Source: an uncultured Sphingomonadaceae bacterium (GTDB lineage: Bacteria > Pseudomonadota > Alphaproteobacteria > Sphingomonadales > Sphingomonadaceae). Taken from it: a stretch of DNA of 64,000 nt. The notes beneath the pieces were generated by a model. The model worked only from the letters and a program-made list of their open reading frames with translations. It was not told the DNA's origin and did not search any database. This document shows, in pieces, positions 18,446 to 26,812 of this stretch. The stretch is taken from the NCBI GenBank assembly GCA_903871605.1, contig CAIQHF010000005.1, positions 62,001-126,000 of the forward strand, read 5' to 3'. Numbering within the stretch: the first letter of the stretch is position 1; every line of letters begins with the position of its first letter. A program made the translations under genes and the position numbers.

Positions 18446-18939
18446 CGCGCGGTTATCAGTGGATGGTTAATAACGCCACCGTTACGCTTTCGTGGATGAT
18501 CTTCGGTAAAATCGTTCCATCCGCCGTCCCGGCGCACGCGGTATCGGGTCGGCGGCATCGATCGGTCGCAATGGCTAGCGGCGCGGGTCCCGAAAGTACC
18601 AGAGATCGCCCTCAAAATTCCCGTATATGCCTGGCTATGAAGCGTAAAATCCGACCAATCATCGATCGGTAAAGGGGTCCTTGCATAGCGTACAAGATTA
18701 TCCGGCGAGGGGTCGCGGTCCGGCGTCCACATAATGGACGCACTGCGGGACAGGGATCGATCTCACCCGCGCCGTCGGTCTGAGAGAAGCATGTTCCTCC
18801 CGCCCAGGCTGACACAAACCCGGCAGAAACCGGATCGAGCCGCTCTCGCGAGAAGAAGCCCCATGGCATACCGCGAGGTACGCGAAGATCGAGAACGCGG
18901 ATGTGGCGTCATCGAAGTGCGAAGCGAGGCATGCGCGCA
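18446..18939. other. 494-bp gap without a supported gene
   Basis: This interval separates the leftward GST gene from the leftward diguanylate cyclase gene. Short open frames exist on both strands but none has a ribosome site with a recognisable protein. I see no tRNA, no attachment-site duplication and no convincing terminator. The part next to 18442-18520 is relatively AT-rich and probably contains the cyclase promoter. It also marks the left edge of the catabolic island. Confidence 0.5.
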
Positions 18940-19830
18940 TCATGCGGGCGCCGGGCCAATTCGATAGCCGATCGCCGGGAAATGCACCGCGATCTCACCT
19001 GTCGATTCGGCCGAGCGGCGCAGGACGATGGTCTCATCGGTCACCGACGCCAACATACCCGTCACGGCGGTTTCCTGATGCGCGACCGGAAAGACGGCTA
19101 CATGTCTTCCCGGCGCAACAGGCGGCAGCAAGGTCGATCGGGCGATAGCGAGCGCCTCGGTCGCGCTCATCTCGGAACGCGACCCCGTGCCGTGGGCCGC
19201 AAGGCGGGCGTACCACCGTTCGAGATGCAGTTTGCCGTCCATCAGTTCCCGGCCCTTGGGTATGTGATGCGTAATCATCCAGAAGGGGAAGAAGGCGCCG
19301 ATATCCACCCATTCGGGCTGATCACCGAGCAGATAGCGGCGGCCATCTGACAGCTGGCCGTCGACCAGTGCGGCGTGCGCGGAAATCTGCGCGCGGAAAT
19401 GATCCGCATCTTGCGAGAATCGGGTGAAGTCGAGATCGGTGAAATAGCGCGATCGCTCTTCGAGCAGGCCGTCGGGCATCGCCGCGGCGCCGAGGTGCAT
19501 CGCCAACGCCGCGCCAGGTGGGAACACGGCGTCGTCGCTCCAGTGCTGCAAGCCGAAATTGACGAGCGGACCCGATCGCAGCAATGGCGTGGCCGGGTAG
19601 CGCCGTTCCAGCTCAGAAATGATGAGCCGCGTGTCGCAATAGACGTCGGCCCCGATCTGCAGGACGGGCGTACCGCGATAGCCGCCCGTAAGCGCTATGA
19701 GATCGGGCTTCGGCATTGCCATCGGCACCTGTACCGAGGACCAGGCGAGCCCCTTGATCCCGAAAACCAGCCGGATTTTCTCGGCGAATGGCGACGGGTC
19801 GTGATGATGCAGGATCAGCGTGTCGGTCAT
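18940..19830 (-). CDS. Glutathione S-transferase family protein
   Basis: The 296-residue protein starts with a thioredoxin-like GST N-domain (LILHHHDPSPFAEKIRLVFG, with Ser in the usual catalytic region, then GGYRGTPVLQIGADVYCDTR and IISELERRYP). An all-helical C-domain follows, containing YLLGDQPEWVDIGAFFPFW. It is longer than the ~220 residues typical of GSTs because of a ~75-residue C-terminal extension. GSTs in catabolic clusters often open epoxides or remove halogens or ethers with glutathione; which applies here is unknown. It is the most downstream gene of a leftward pair with the AhpD-like gene. Confidence 0.85.
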   Translation of the reverse strand: MTDTLILHHHDPSPFAEKIRLVFGIKGLAWSSVQVPMAMPKPDLIALTGGYRGTPVLQIGADVYCDTRLIISELERRYPATPLLRSGPLVNFGLQHWSDDAVFPPGAALAMHLGAAAMPDGLLEERSRYFTDLDFTRFSQDADHFRAQISAHAALVDGQLSDGRRYLLGDQPEWVDIGAFFPFWMITHHIPKGRELMDGKLHLERWYARLAAHGTGSRSEMSATEALAIARSTLLPPVAPGRHVAVFPVAHQETAVTGMLASVTDETIVLRRSAESTGEIAVHFPAIGYRIGPAPA

Positions 19831-19901
19831 CGCTTGCCGGCCTTCCGAAATTCGATGTCACAGGGTGAGACCGTCGCCCGCGCGACGAAAGCTCCCGGCG
19901 A

Positions 19902-20462
19902 TCAGGCGGCGAGCATGTCGTCCATGCAGACCGTGTCGAGTTCGAGAACGTGCGTCACGCGACCCATTGCCATCCAGGCCGCCACGCAGAGCGTCAGATC
20001 GACGGTCTCATCGTCGGAGAAGGCGCGATGAAGGCGCTGCCAGTAGACCTCGTCCTCGGCGAAGCCTTGCGGGTCTTCCGCCATCCGCTCGGCATGTTCG
20101 ATCGCCAGTCGCTCGGGCTCGGAGAATAGCGGGCTGTCGCGCCATGCCTCGATGGCGGCATAGAAGGCCTCGTCGGGCGACGCGCCCCCTCGTGCGACGA
20201 TCGAAGCCGAGGCGTCGCCCCCGCTTCCGGCGAGCATCGGATCGACATGCTTCGCCGCCCGCATGCCCTGGCAGACCATGCAGCCGTTGATCTGGGCTGT
20301 GCGGTAGCGGGCCGCTTCCAGCACCCGCAACGGCAAGCGCGACGATTGATAGACGGCCGTCGCGAACGCCATGCCCGCCGATCCGATGTTCGATGCATAG
20401 TTGCCGAGAACATAGCCTAAGGGATTGCATGCGGCTGTGTCCGGCACTGCCACTCGTGCCAT
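19902..20462 (-). CDS. Carboxymuconolactone decarboxylase/AhpD-like protein
   Basis: The 186-residue all-helical protein has the CxxC redox motif INGCMVCQGMRAAKH (about residues 58-70), which places it with AhpD-like members of the carboxymuconolactone decarboxylase superfamily. These act as peroxide-reducing or thiol-redox proteins, while the true decarboxylases lack the cysteines. A ribosome site GGGAGA precedes the ATG. It is divergent from the first SDR gene across an AT-rich region. A detoxification role alongside oxygenases is an inference. Confidence 0.8.
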   Translation of the reverse strand: MARVAVPDTAACNPLGYVLGNYASNIGSAGMAFATAVYQSSRLPLRVLEAARYRTAQINGCMVCQGMRAAKHVDPMLAGSGGDASASIVARGGASPDEAFYAAIEAWRDSPLFSEPERLAIEHAERMAEDPQGFAEDEVYWQRLHRAFSDDETVDLTLCVAAWMAMGRVTHVLELDTVCMDDMLAA

Positions 20463-20632
20463 TTATTTTCTCCCAAAAAATCAAATATGATCTAATTTCT
20501 AGTCGATCGAGATTATTTTTCGATTTTGTATTAATCTAATATTAAATATTTGTTTTTTTCTGTTGCACTATTCTAGGTGATGTTATTATTTGTTGTCTTT
20601 TGCAGCAGATCTCAAGCTGAGGAGCCCCTTTT
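20463..20632. promoter_or_regulatory. AT-rich divergent promoter region
   Basis: This 170-bp stretch is strikingly AT-rich in a genome of roughly two-thirds GC, with runs such as ATTAATCTAATATTAAATAT and TTTGTTTTTTTC. It lies between the divergent AhpD-like and SDR genes and must hold both promoters. The 18-bp CATG-centred palindrome found elsewhere in the island is absent. An AGGAG ribosome site precedes the SDR gene. Confidence 0.6.
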
Positions 20633-21376
20633 ATGGTCGAACGCAAGCTTCTGCGCGACAAGGTCGCCATCGTTACCGGCGCAGGCAGCGGGATCGGCGA
20701 GTCGATCGCCAGGCGCTACGTGGAGGAAGGCGCTCTCCTCCTCGCGATCGACCTGCAGGCACCGGGCTTCGCTCCGCATGACGGCCGGGTGGCGATGCTC
20801 GCGCTCGACATCACCGAGAGCGACGCGCCCGCGCGCATCCGCGACGAAGTGGAGCGACGGTTCGGCCGGCTGGACATCCTGGTCAACAATGCGGGCATCT
20901 GCCAGCCGGGATCGATAGAGGACCAGACGGCGGAAAGCTGGGCACGTACGCTCGCGGTGAACGTAACGGCACCGTTTCTGATCACGCAGGCGCTCGTTCC
21001 ATTGCTGCAAGACAGCAAGGCGGGCCGGATCATCAATCTCGGCTCGATCATGTCCGATTTCGGCGGCCCCGATCTGTGCGCCTACGGTACGTCCAAGCAC
21101 GCCATGGCGGGTTTCACCAAATCGCTGGCCTGCGATCTCGGCCGTTACGGGATCACCGCCAACTATCTGCAGCCGGGATCGATCTGGTCGGCGATGTCGC
21201 GCCCACACATGGCCAACCCTGATTTCCTCAGATATTGGGAGACCAAGACGCCACTCGGGCGGATCGGCGATCCCGAGGATGTCGCCGCCCCCGCGGTATT
21301 TCTGGCGACCGACGAGGCGAAGTTCATCACCGGCGCGGGCATCCGCGTGTGCGGCGGCGCCATGGCGAGCTTCTGA
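20633..21376 (+). CDS. SDR family NAD(P)-dependent dehydrogenase
   Basis: This is a 247-residue classical short-chain dehydrogenase. The nucleotide-binding motif is VTGAGSGIGES at residues ~14-24, followed by NNAG, a Ser in NLGSIMSDF and the catalytic YGTSK. Asp at the end of the second strand (AIDLQ) suggests NAD rather than NADP. It probably oxidises a secondary alcohol or a cis-diol produced by one of the oxygenases. It is the first rightward gene of the island, with AGGAG before its ATG. Confidence 0.9.
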   Translation: MVERKLLRDKVAIVTGAGSGIGESIARRYVEEGALLLAIDLQAPGFAPHDGRVAMLALDITESDAPARIRDEVERRFGRLDILVNNAGICQPGSIEDQTAESWARTLAVNVTAPFLITQALVPLLQDSKAGRIINLGSIMSDFGGPDLCAYGTSKHAMAGFTKSLACDLGRYGITANYLQPGSIWSAMSRPHMANPDFLRYWETKTPLGRIGDPEDVAAPAVFLATDEAKFITGAGIRVCGGAMASF

Positions 21377-21487
21377 GCCGGGCATGCGGCTGCCCCGCGT
21401 CCAGGCGACTGGCGACGCCGGCCGAAGCCGTCCATCGCACGTGAAGTCGAGTGACATGCAGTCGGAAGAACGCTGAGGTTCCACGGT

Positions 21488-22021
21488 CTACATCTCGCGC
21501 ACCGGGCGCGTACCGTCCCAGTGCCTCGCCGCGGACCTGATGCTGTCGAACAGCGCGATCATCGGCGGCTTCGGCTCGATCAACTCGACCATCGTTCCAG
21601 GAAACAGCGTGTCGGTCTCAACATAGGCGAAGCGCGACATCGGCAATGCGCCCTCGAGCGCGACGCCGATCCTCGCCCGGCGCACATCCGCCATCTGCTC
21701 GTCGTAGCGATCGGTGAAAGTGCCAACATGGTGGACGCCCACCCGGCCGGCATCGACGAAGTCGCGATAGGTGGACGGCGCCGATCCCGGCTGGATCAGC
21801 TCGATCATCGTATCGCCGCTATAGGCGATGGCGACGGCGGCATACATGTCCACGTCGTTCGGCACCCGCTTGCCGTTCACCTCCAGCCAGTCGAATTCGA
21901 GCGGAAGCGGAAAGCGGAAGAACGGGCCGACGCCCATCGTTCCCGTCCAGTGCGCGAGATGCGACTCGATATCGGCGACCACATAGGCAAGCTGGAAGAT
22001 CGGCCCGAACGCTCGGCTCAT
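21488..22021 (-). CDS. VOC (glyoxalase/epimerase-like) family protein
   Basis: The 177-residue protein has two VOC modules: IFQLAYVVADIESHLAHW with TMIELIQ, and VGVHHVGTFTDRYDEQM with MVELIEP. Metal ligands would be the two Glu and one His; the first His of the family is Gln here. I start at the ATG beginning MSRAFGPIF because AGAGGAT precedes it; an upstream ATG at 22087 would put the start inside the operator palindrome. It resembles the VOC protein at 28099-28626. The reaction is unknown; VOC enzymes isomerise, cleave or dioxygenate substrates. Confidence 0.8.
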   Translation of the reverse strand: MSRAFGPIFQLAYVVADIESHLAHWTGTMGVGPFFRFPLPLEFDWLEVNGKRVPNDVDMYAAVAIAYSGDTMIELIQPGSAPSTYRDFVDAGRVGVHHVGTFTDRYDEQMADVRRARIGVALEGALPMSRFAYVETDTLFPGTMVELIEPKPPMIALFDSIRSAARHWDGTRPVREM

Positions 22022-22077
22022 CGCTTTTATCCTCTCGCTCGGCACGCTCGGGAGGCCGGCGCGCGATTCTGCTTGCC

Positions 22078-22095
22078 AAACATTCATGCATGTTT
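22078..22095. promoter_or_regulatory. 18-bp palindromic operator, site A
   Basis: The sequence AAACATTCATGCATGTTT matches the consensus AAACAnnCATGnnTGTTT at every fixed position. It lies between the leftward VOC gene (57 bp upstream of its start) and the rightward Rieske gene (70 bp upstream of its start), so one site could control both. I infer it is bound by the TetR regulator encoded at 38625-39296. Confidence 0.75.
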
Positions 22096-22164
22096 TTTTA
22101 TTGATGTCGATCCGCGCGAAGACGGACTCGCTGCCGTAGTGGCCGAACCCGATGGAGAGTGAGG

Positions 22165-23520
22165 ATGAATTTCGATTTTCGCCTGTGGGATATCCACATC
22201 GGCGCGCCCCACGCGTTCAACGAGCGGGCGCCTCAGATCGACAACGGCGCAACTCGCCCGTCACCCGACCGCTACCACGACAAGGCATTCGCCGATGCTG
22301 AATGGGAGCAGGTGTTCGCCAGGAGTTGGCTGTTCGCCTGCCCGGCCTCCGACGTTCGTGAACCCGGCGATTTCGCGCGATTCGATATCGGGCGAGAGAG
22401 CTTCATCATCGTGCGCGGCGAGGACGGCGACGTCCATGCGCACTATAATGTCTGCCCCCATCGCGGCAGCCAGCTGGTGCTCGACGATGTCGGTTCGCTG
22501 GCGAAGTTCACCTGCCCGTTCCACAGCTGGCAGTTCGATCTCGACGGCCGCAACATCGCAGTGACGGACCCGGAGACGTTCCGCCCCGAGGTGCTGTGCC
22601 ACGATCGCGACATGACGTCGGTGCGCTGCGAGGTCGCGGCGGGGCTGGTGTTCATCTCGATGGACCCAGAGGTCGCACCGCTGACCGAGTGGCTCGCGCC
22701 GATCCTGCCGCATCTCGAGCTTTACGAGATGGATCAGATGTACGTGATCCAGCATCGCAAGTCGGACTGGGGTGCCAACTGGAAGGGCGGCGTGGATGCG
22801 TTCGCGGAGATCTATCATCTCCACGCCGTCCATCCGCAGACCCAATGCCTGATGGACGATCGCACGCAGATCGATCTCTATCCCAACGGCTTCAGCCGCC
22901 AGTTCGTGCCGTTCGCCCAGCCGAGCCGGCGCTTCGCCGATCAGGAAGCGGTCAACCCCGGCATTGCGCTGATGCTGCGCGACGCCGGAATCGACCCCGA
23001 ACAGTATCAAGGCACCGCGCACGAGACGCGCGCCGACGTCCAGCGCGCCAAGCGCAAACGTTCGGATGAGCTGGGTCTCGGCTACGAGCGGTTCAGCGAC
23101 ACGCAGCTGAGCGACTCGACCGTCTACAGCGTATTTCCCAACACGCAGCTCGGTTGTCACCCCGAGGCGGTGTTCCTGCACCGCTTCCTGCCGCACGCGA
23201 CCGATCCCAACCAGTTCACCTACGATACGATCATCCTCTATCGGCACGTCGATGCGCCGGGCTACCGGCCGCCGGCCTGGATGGGTTTGAGCGAGGAGAT
23301 CGACACCAGCGGTGAGACGCGCCCGGATGTCGTGCGCACGGGCCTCGGCGAGCCGCCGGGGCTTGGCGAGGTGCTGGATCAGGATTCCGATCTGCTGCCG
23401 ATCGTCCAGGCGGGGGCGCGGTCGCGCGGCTTCCGCGGGCCGCTGTGGAGCGAGCAGGAGGCCCGGCTGCGCCATTTCCATGCCGAGCTCGATCGCAGGA
23501 TGCAGGGAGCGACATCATGA
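22165..23520 (+). CDS. Rieske oxygenase alpha subunit 1
   Basis: The 451-residue non-heme iron oxygenase has a Rieske [2Fe-2S] site CPHRGSQLV...TCPFHSW (ligands about C97, H99, C117, H120) and a mononuclear iron site in GVDAFAEIYHLHAVHP. Such enzymes hydroxylate or demethylate aromatic or alicyclic substrates using electrons from a ferredoxin. I choose the ATG at 22165 over a GTG six bases earlier because GGAG is seven bases upstream. It ends in the motif VLDQDSDLLPIVQAGARSRG, shared with the next gene, to which it is coupled by an ATGA overlap. The substrate is unknown. Confidence 0.92.
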   Translation: MNFDFRLWDIHIGAPHAFNERAPQIDNGATRPSPDRYHDKAFADAEWEQVFARSWLFACPASDVREPGDFARFDIGRESFIIVRGEDGDVHAHYNVCPHRGSQLVLDDVGSLAKFTCPFHSWQFDLDGRNIAVTDPETFRPEVLCHDRDMTSVRCEVAAGLVFISMDPEVAPLTEWLAPILPHLELYEMDQMYVIQHRKSDWGANWKGGVDAFAEIYHLHAVHPQTQCLMDDRTQIDLYPNGFSRQFVPFAQPSRRFADQEAVNPGIALMLRDAGIDPEQYQGTAHETRADVQRAKRKRSDELGLGYERFSDTQLSDSTVYSVFPNTQLGCHPEAVFLHRFLPHATDPNQFTYDTIILYRHVDAPGYRPPAWMGLSEEIDTSGETRPDVVRTGLGEPPGLGEVLDQDSDLLPIVQAGARSRGFRGPLWSEQEARLRHFHAELDRRMQGATS

Positions 23521-24863
23521 ACTACGATCCGCGTGGCTGGGCCGTCCACAAGGATAGCCGGCATCCCTTCGATCAGCCTGCCCCGCATATCGACAATGGT
23601 GCGGATCGGCCCGATCCCGCGCGTTACGTGTCACCGGCCTTCGCCGCCGCGGAGTGGGAGAAGGTGTTCACCAAGACGTGGCTTATGGCCGGTCCGGTCA
23701 GCGACGTGCGCGAGGCCGGCGACTGGATGAAGTTCGATATCGGCATCGAGAGCTTCATCATCGTCCGCAAGCAGGACGGCACGCTGGCGGCGCATTACAA
23801 CGTCTGTCCACATCGCGGCAGCCGGCTGGTGCTCGACGATGTCGGTTCGCAGAACAGCTTCTCATGCCCGTTTCACAGCTGGGCGTTCGATCTGGACGGG
23901 ACCAACATCCAGGTCACCGATGCCGAGACGTTCCGTCCCGAAGTCCTCTGCCACGACCGCAGCCTGACGTCGGTGAAGGTTGCCGAGGCGGCGGGGCTGG
24001 TGTTCATCGCCATGTCGGACGACGTGCCGCCGCTTGCGGACTATCTCGGCGCTATCCTGCCGATGCTCGAGACCTACGAGATGGACAGGATGCACGTCGT
24101 CCAGCATCGTCGCTCGGACTGGGCGGCCAACTGGAAAGGCGGCATCGACGCGTTCTACGAAAGCTACCACCTGCACGCGATCCATCCGCAGACGATGGGC
24201 ACGCTCGACGATCGCACCCATATCGACCTGTTCGACCATGGCATGAGCCGCCAGTTCGTGCCGCTTGGCCAGCCCAATTCGCACTTCCCCGACCAGCAGG
24301 GGATCAATGCGGGCCTCAAGGCGATGCTGGCCGATGTCGGGCTCGACCCGGAGACGTTCGAGGGAACGGCCGCCGAGACGCGATCCGCGATCGCCATGGC
24401 CAAGCGGGACCGCGCCGCCAGGATGGGGCTGGACTATGACCGGTTCAGCGATGCCCAGCTGACCGACGCGACGATCTTCGGCATCTTCCCCAACGCCCAG
24501 ATCGGCTGCCATCCCGAGGCGGTATTCCTGCATCGTTTCAAGCCGCATGCCGATGATCCCGAGCAGTTCACCTACGACACGACGATCCTCTATCGCCACG
24601 TCGATCTGCCGGGCTACGGCGCGCCATTATGGATGGGCCTCGGCGACGAGGTCGATCTGACCGGTGAGACGCGGCCCGATGTCGTCCACACAGGCCTCGG
24701 CGAACCGCCCGGAATGGGCGAAGTGCTCGATCAGGATTCGGACCTGCTGCCGATCGTGCAGGCCGGTGCCCGCTCGCGGGGCTTCCGTGGCCCCTTGTGG
24801 GGCGAACAGGAGGCGAGGCTGCGCCACTTCCACACCGAACTAGATCGCTGGCTGGCCCAATAA
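23517..24863 (+). CDS. Rieske oxygenase alpha subunit 2 (tandem paralogue)
   Basis: The 448-residue protein is closely similar along its whole length to the preceding one; both contain HYNVCPHRGS, RPEVLCHDR and GEVLDQDSDLLPIVQAGA. The Rieske ligands are in CPHRGSRLV and SCPFHSW, and the iron site is IDAFYESYHLHAIHP. The ATG overlaps the previous stop codon. The pair may form a heteromeric oxygenase or act on successive intermediates; neither can be chosen from sequence. No small beta subunit is adjacent. Confidence 0.92.
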   Translation: MNYDPRGWAVHKDSRHPFDQPAPHIDNGADRPDPARYVSPAFAAAEWEKVFTKTWLMAGPVSDVREAGDWMKFDIGIESFIIVRKQDGTLAAHYNVCPHRGSRLVLDDVGSQNSFSCPFHSWAFDLDGTNIQVTDAETFRPEVLCHDRSLTSVKVAEAAGLVFIAMSDDVPPLADYLGAILPMLETYEMDRMHVVQHRRSDWAANWKGGIDAFYESYHLHAIHPQTMGTLDDRTHIDLFDHGMSRQFVPLGQPNSHFPDQQGINAGLKAMLADVGLDPETFEGTAAETRSAIAMAKRDRAARMGLDYDRFSDAQLTDATIFGIFPNAQIGCHPEAVFLHRFKPHADDPEQFTYDTTILYRHVDLPGYGAPLWMGLGDEVDLTGETRPDVVHTGLGEPPGMGEVLDQDSDLLPIVQAGARSRGFRGPLWGEQEARLRHFHTELDRWLAQ

Positions 24864-24876
24864 GGCTCGCAGCTGA

Positions 24877-24900
24877 GGGCCGCGTCGAAGTGCGCGGCCC
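24877..24900. terminator. Hairpin between convergent genes
   Basis: GGGCCGCG (24877-24884) pairs with CGCGGCCC (24893-24900) around an 8-nt loop. It lies between the stop codons of Rieske 2 (rightward) and the SDR at 24909 (leftward). No long T run follows, so it is a candidate bidirectional terminator only. Confidence 0.45.
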
Positions 24901-24908
24901 CTTCGATG

Positions 24909-25667
24909 TCAGAACGGCCGGATCGTGACGCCGTTGTCGACGACCATTTCGGCGCCGTTGACGAAACGCGATTCGTCGGAGGCGAGGAACAGCACCATCG
25001 CGGCGACATCCTTGGGATGGCCGCTCTGGCCGGGTTTCAGCACGCCCTCCGGCACGGCCTGTTCCTGGCCCGCACGGCCCTCGGCCTGCTGCACCATCGG
25101 CGTCTCGATCGAGCCCGGATGCACCGAGTTGCAGCGGATTTTGTAGCCTTTCTCTTGACACATCACCGCGATCGACTTGGTCATCGATCGCACCGCTCCT
25201 TTGGCGGCGGAATAGGCGAAGAAGATCGGATAGCCGAGCAGAGCGCCGGTCGACGACATATTGATGATCGATCCGCCGTCATTTCTGTTCATCAGCGGGA
25301 TGGCGTGCTTGCAGCCGAGGAACACGCCGTCGCTCATGACCGCGTTGACCCACCGATATTGTTCGAGCGTCGTTTCCTCGACATCGGCGTTAAGGACCAC
25401 TCCGGCATTGTTGACGAGGATATCGAGCCGGCCGAATCGCTGCTCGATCGCCTGGATGGTCGCAATCCATGCCTCTTCGGCCGCGACGTCGAGCGCCAAA
25501 GCGACGGCACCGTTGCCGATCCGGTGGGCGACACGCTGCGCCGTCTCGATCCGTACGTCGGTCACCACCACCGTCGCGCCCTCGCGCGCGAGTGCCTCGC
25601 AATCGGCCGCGCCGAGCCCCGAGCCGCCGCCTGTCACCAGCGCGACCTTGCCCTCTACGCGTCCCAT
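24909..25667 (-). CDS. SDR family dehydrogenase (cyclic alcohol dehydrogenase-like)
   Basis: The 252-residue SDR shows VTGGGSGLGAADCEALAREG, an Asp after strand 2 (VVTDVRIE) that favours NAD, NNAGVVLNADVEE, Ser in INMSSTGALLGY, catalytic YSAAK, and the HPGSIETPM segment seen in cyclopentanol/cyclohexanol-type dehydrogenases. It probably oxidises a ring hydroxyl group. GGGAGAG precedes the ATG. It follows the SDR at 25701 in a two-gene leftward unit controlled from the 26607-26812 region. Confidence 0.9.
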   Translation of the reverse strand: MGRVEGKVALVTGGGSGLGAADCEALAREGATVVVTDVRIETAQRVAHRIGNGAVALALDVAAEEAWIATIQAIEQRFGRLDILVNNAGVVLNADVEETTLEQYRWVNAVMSDGVFLGCKHAIPLMNRNDGGSIINMSSTGALLGYPIFFAYSAAKGAVRSMTKSIAVMCQEKGYKIRCNSVHPGSIETPMVQQAEGRAGQEQAVPEGVLKPGQSGHPKDVAAMVLFLASDESRFVNGAEMVVDNGVTIRPF

Positions 25668-25700
25668 AGCTCTCTCCCTGACAGCGACGGTTTCACGGGC

Positions 25701-26606
25701 TCAGGCCGCACCGCCCTCGTTGAAATAGTCCGGCACCCCGCCCGGCCAGATCACCCCCCACTGGGCCTGCCCGCCATCGATGATCATGAGATCGCCATTG
25801 ACGAACCGCGCGGCCGGGGAGGCCAGATAGGCGATCGCCTCCGCCACGTCCCAGGCATCGCCGCGTATCTTCATCGGGTTCGCCATATGGAAGCGGGCGA
25901 GCGCCTCTTCCGGATAAACGCCGAAGCCCTCGGTCTCGATTACGCCCGGGCCGATGCAGTTGACCCGGATATTATGCGGCGCCCACTCGGTCGCCAGCGT
26001 CTTCGACAGGTAGATCACGCCAGCGCGCGCCGCGCAGGTGTGCGCCGCATGTGGCATGCCTCGCTCCACGTTGGCGACGATGGAAACGATGTTGCCGGGC
26101 TGGCCCTTGTCCCGCCAGACCTTCGCCGCCTCCTGCATCATCCACCATGTGCCGTTGAGGTTGGTGTCGATCACCGCGAGCCAGCCCTTGCGACTGAAAT
26201 CGATCGCATCCTGCGGGAATTGGCCGCCGGCGTTGTTCACCAACGTATCGATCCCACCGAGCGTCTCGTGAACCTCGCCGATCAGCGCCTCGACTTCGTC
26301 CGGATCGCGGATCGTCATCGACCTGGTAAGGATCGTCTGGCCCGTGGCGGCATGAATTGCCTCCTGTGTCCGCGCGAGCTTGTCGGGATTGCGGCCGCAG
26401 ATCGCAACCTTCGCGCCGAGCCTGGCGGCGAGGAACGCGGCGGCCTTGCCCATGCCGCTGCCGCCGCCGGTAATGAGGATCCGCTGGCCGGCCAGCATAT
26501 CGTCGCGAAATACGCTGGGGCGGGTGCCCAGCGCCGCATCATCGAGGCCTCTTTTGGGCCGCGAGGGATCGTTCGGGTCGGGCCGGACGTGTACCTTGTC
26601 GTTCAT
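25701..26606 (-). CDS. SDR family oxidoreductase, 2,4-dienoyl-CoA/enoyl-CoA reductase-like
   Basis: The 301-residue protein has an N-terminal extension of ~40 residues before ILITGGGSGMGKAAAFLAARLGA. NNAGGQFPQDAIDFSRKGW and ATEWAPHNIRVNCIGPG resemble the bacterial dienoyl-CoA reductase/PECR branch. The classical YxxxK is absent: the region reads HAAHTCAARAGV, with His and Arg where Tyr and Lys would be. That substitution occurs in this branch, so activity on a CoA thioester is plausible but not shown. It is the promoter-proximal gene of the leftward pair. Confidence 0.8.
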   Translation of the reverse strand: MNDKVHVRPDPNDPSRPKRGLDDAALGTRPSVFRDDMLAGQRILITGGGSGMGKAAAFLAARLGAKVAICGRNPDKLARTQEAIHAATGQTILTRSMTIRDPDEVEALIGEVHETLGGIDTLVNNAGGQFPQDAIDFSRKGWLAVIDTNLNGTWWMMQEAAKVWRDKGQPGNIVSIVANVERGMPHAAHTCAARAGVIYLSKTLATEWAPHNIRVNCIGPGVIETEGFGVYPEEALARFHMANPMKIRGDAWDVAEAIAYLASPAARFVNGDLMIIDGGQAQWGVIWPGGVPDYFNEGGAA

Positions 26607-26655
26607 GAACCTACCCGCTCGTGTTGCGCGTCGAGCCTAGCAGCGCTTTCGTCAA

Positions 26656-26673
26656 AAACAATCAACATTGTTT
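26656..26673. promoter_or_regulatory. 18-bp palindromic operator, site B1
   Basis: AAACAATCAACATTGTTT has both outer half-sites (AAACA and TGTTT) intact but CAAC instead of the central CATG. It lies 50 bp upstream of the leftward SDR start. It is a weaker match than most, accepted because of its position and the second site nearby. Confidence 0.55.
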
Positions 26674-26768
26674 GTTTCCTTAGACGTTCGTCTCGCTGGA
26701 TTTGCCGCGTTGCAGCGCGATTAATCCGTGGATCGCGGGCATCTTCATGATAATCATGGTCTTGATAA

Positions 26769-26786
26769 AAGCAGTCATGACTGTCT
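26769..26786. promoter_or_regulatory. 18-bp palindromic operator, site B2
   Basis: AAGCAGTCATGACTGTCT keeps the CAnnCATGnnTG core with one-base changes in each outer arm, and is itself a near-perfect palindrome. It is 27 bp upstream of the rightward SDR start, overlapping the expected core promoter, which suits repression. Confidence 0.6.
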
Positions 26787-26812
26787 TTAATTATCAACGG
26801 CAAGGAGCGGGT

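Noticed and set aside
16676-18499. A 607-codon open frame opposite the diguanylate cyclase
   Set aside because: The product is Arg/Asp/Pro-rich without domain features; the minus-strand propeller and GGEEF motifs are clear.
18446-18939. Possible integration site or tRNA at the left edge of the island
   Set aside because: No cloverleaf, integrase or direct repeat matching the right edge at 53712-54090 could be found by eye.
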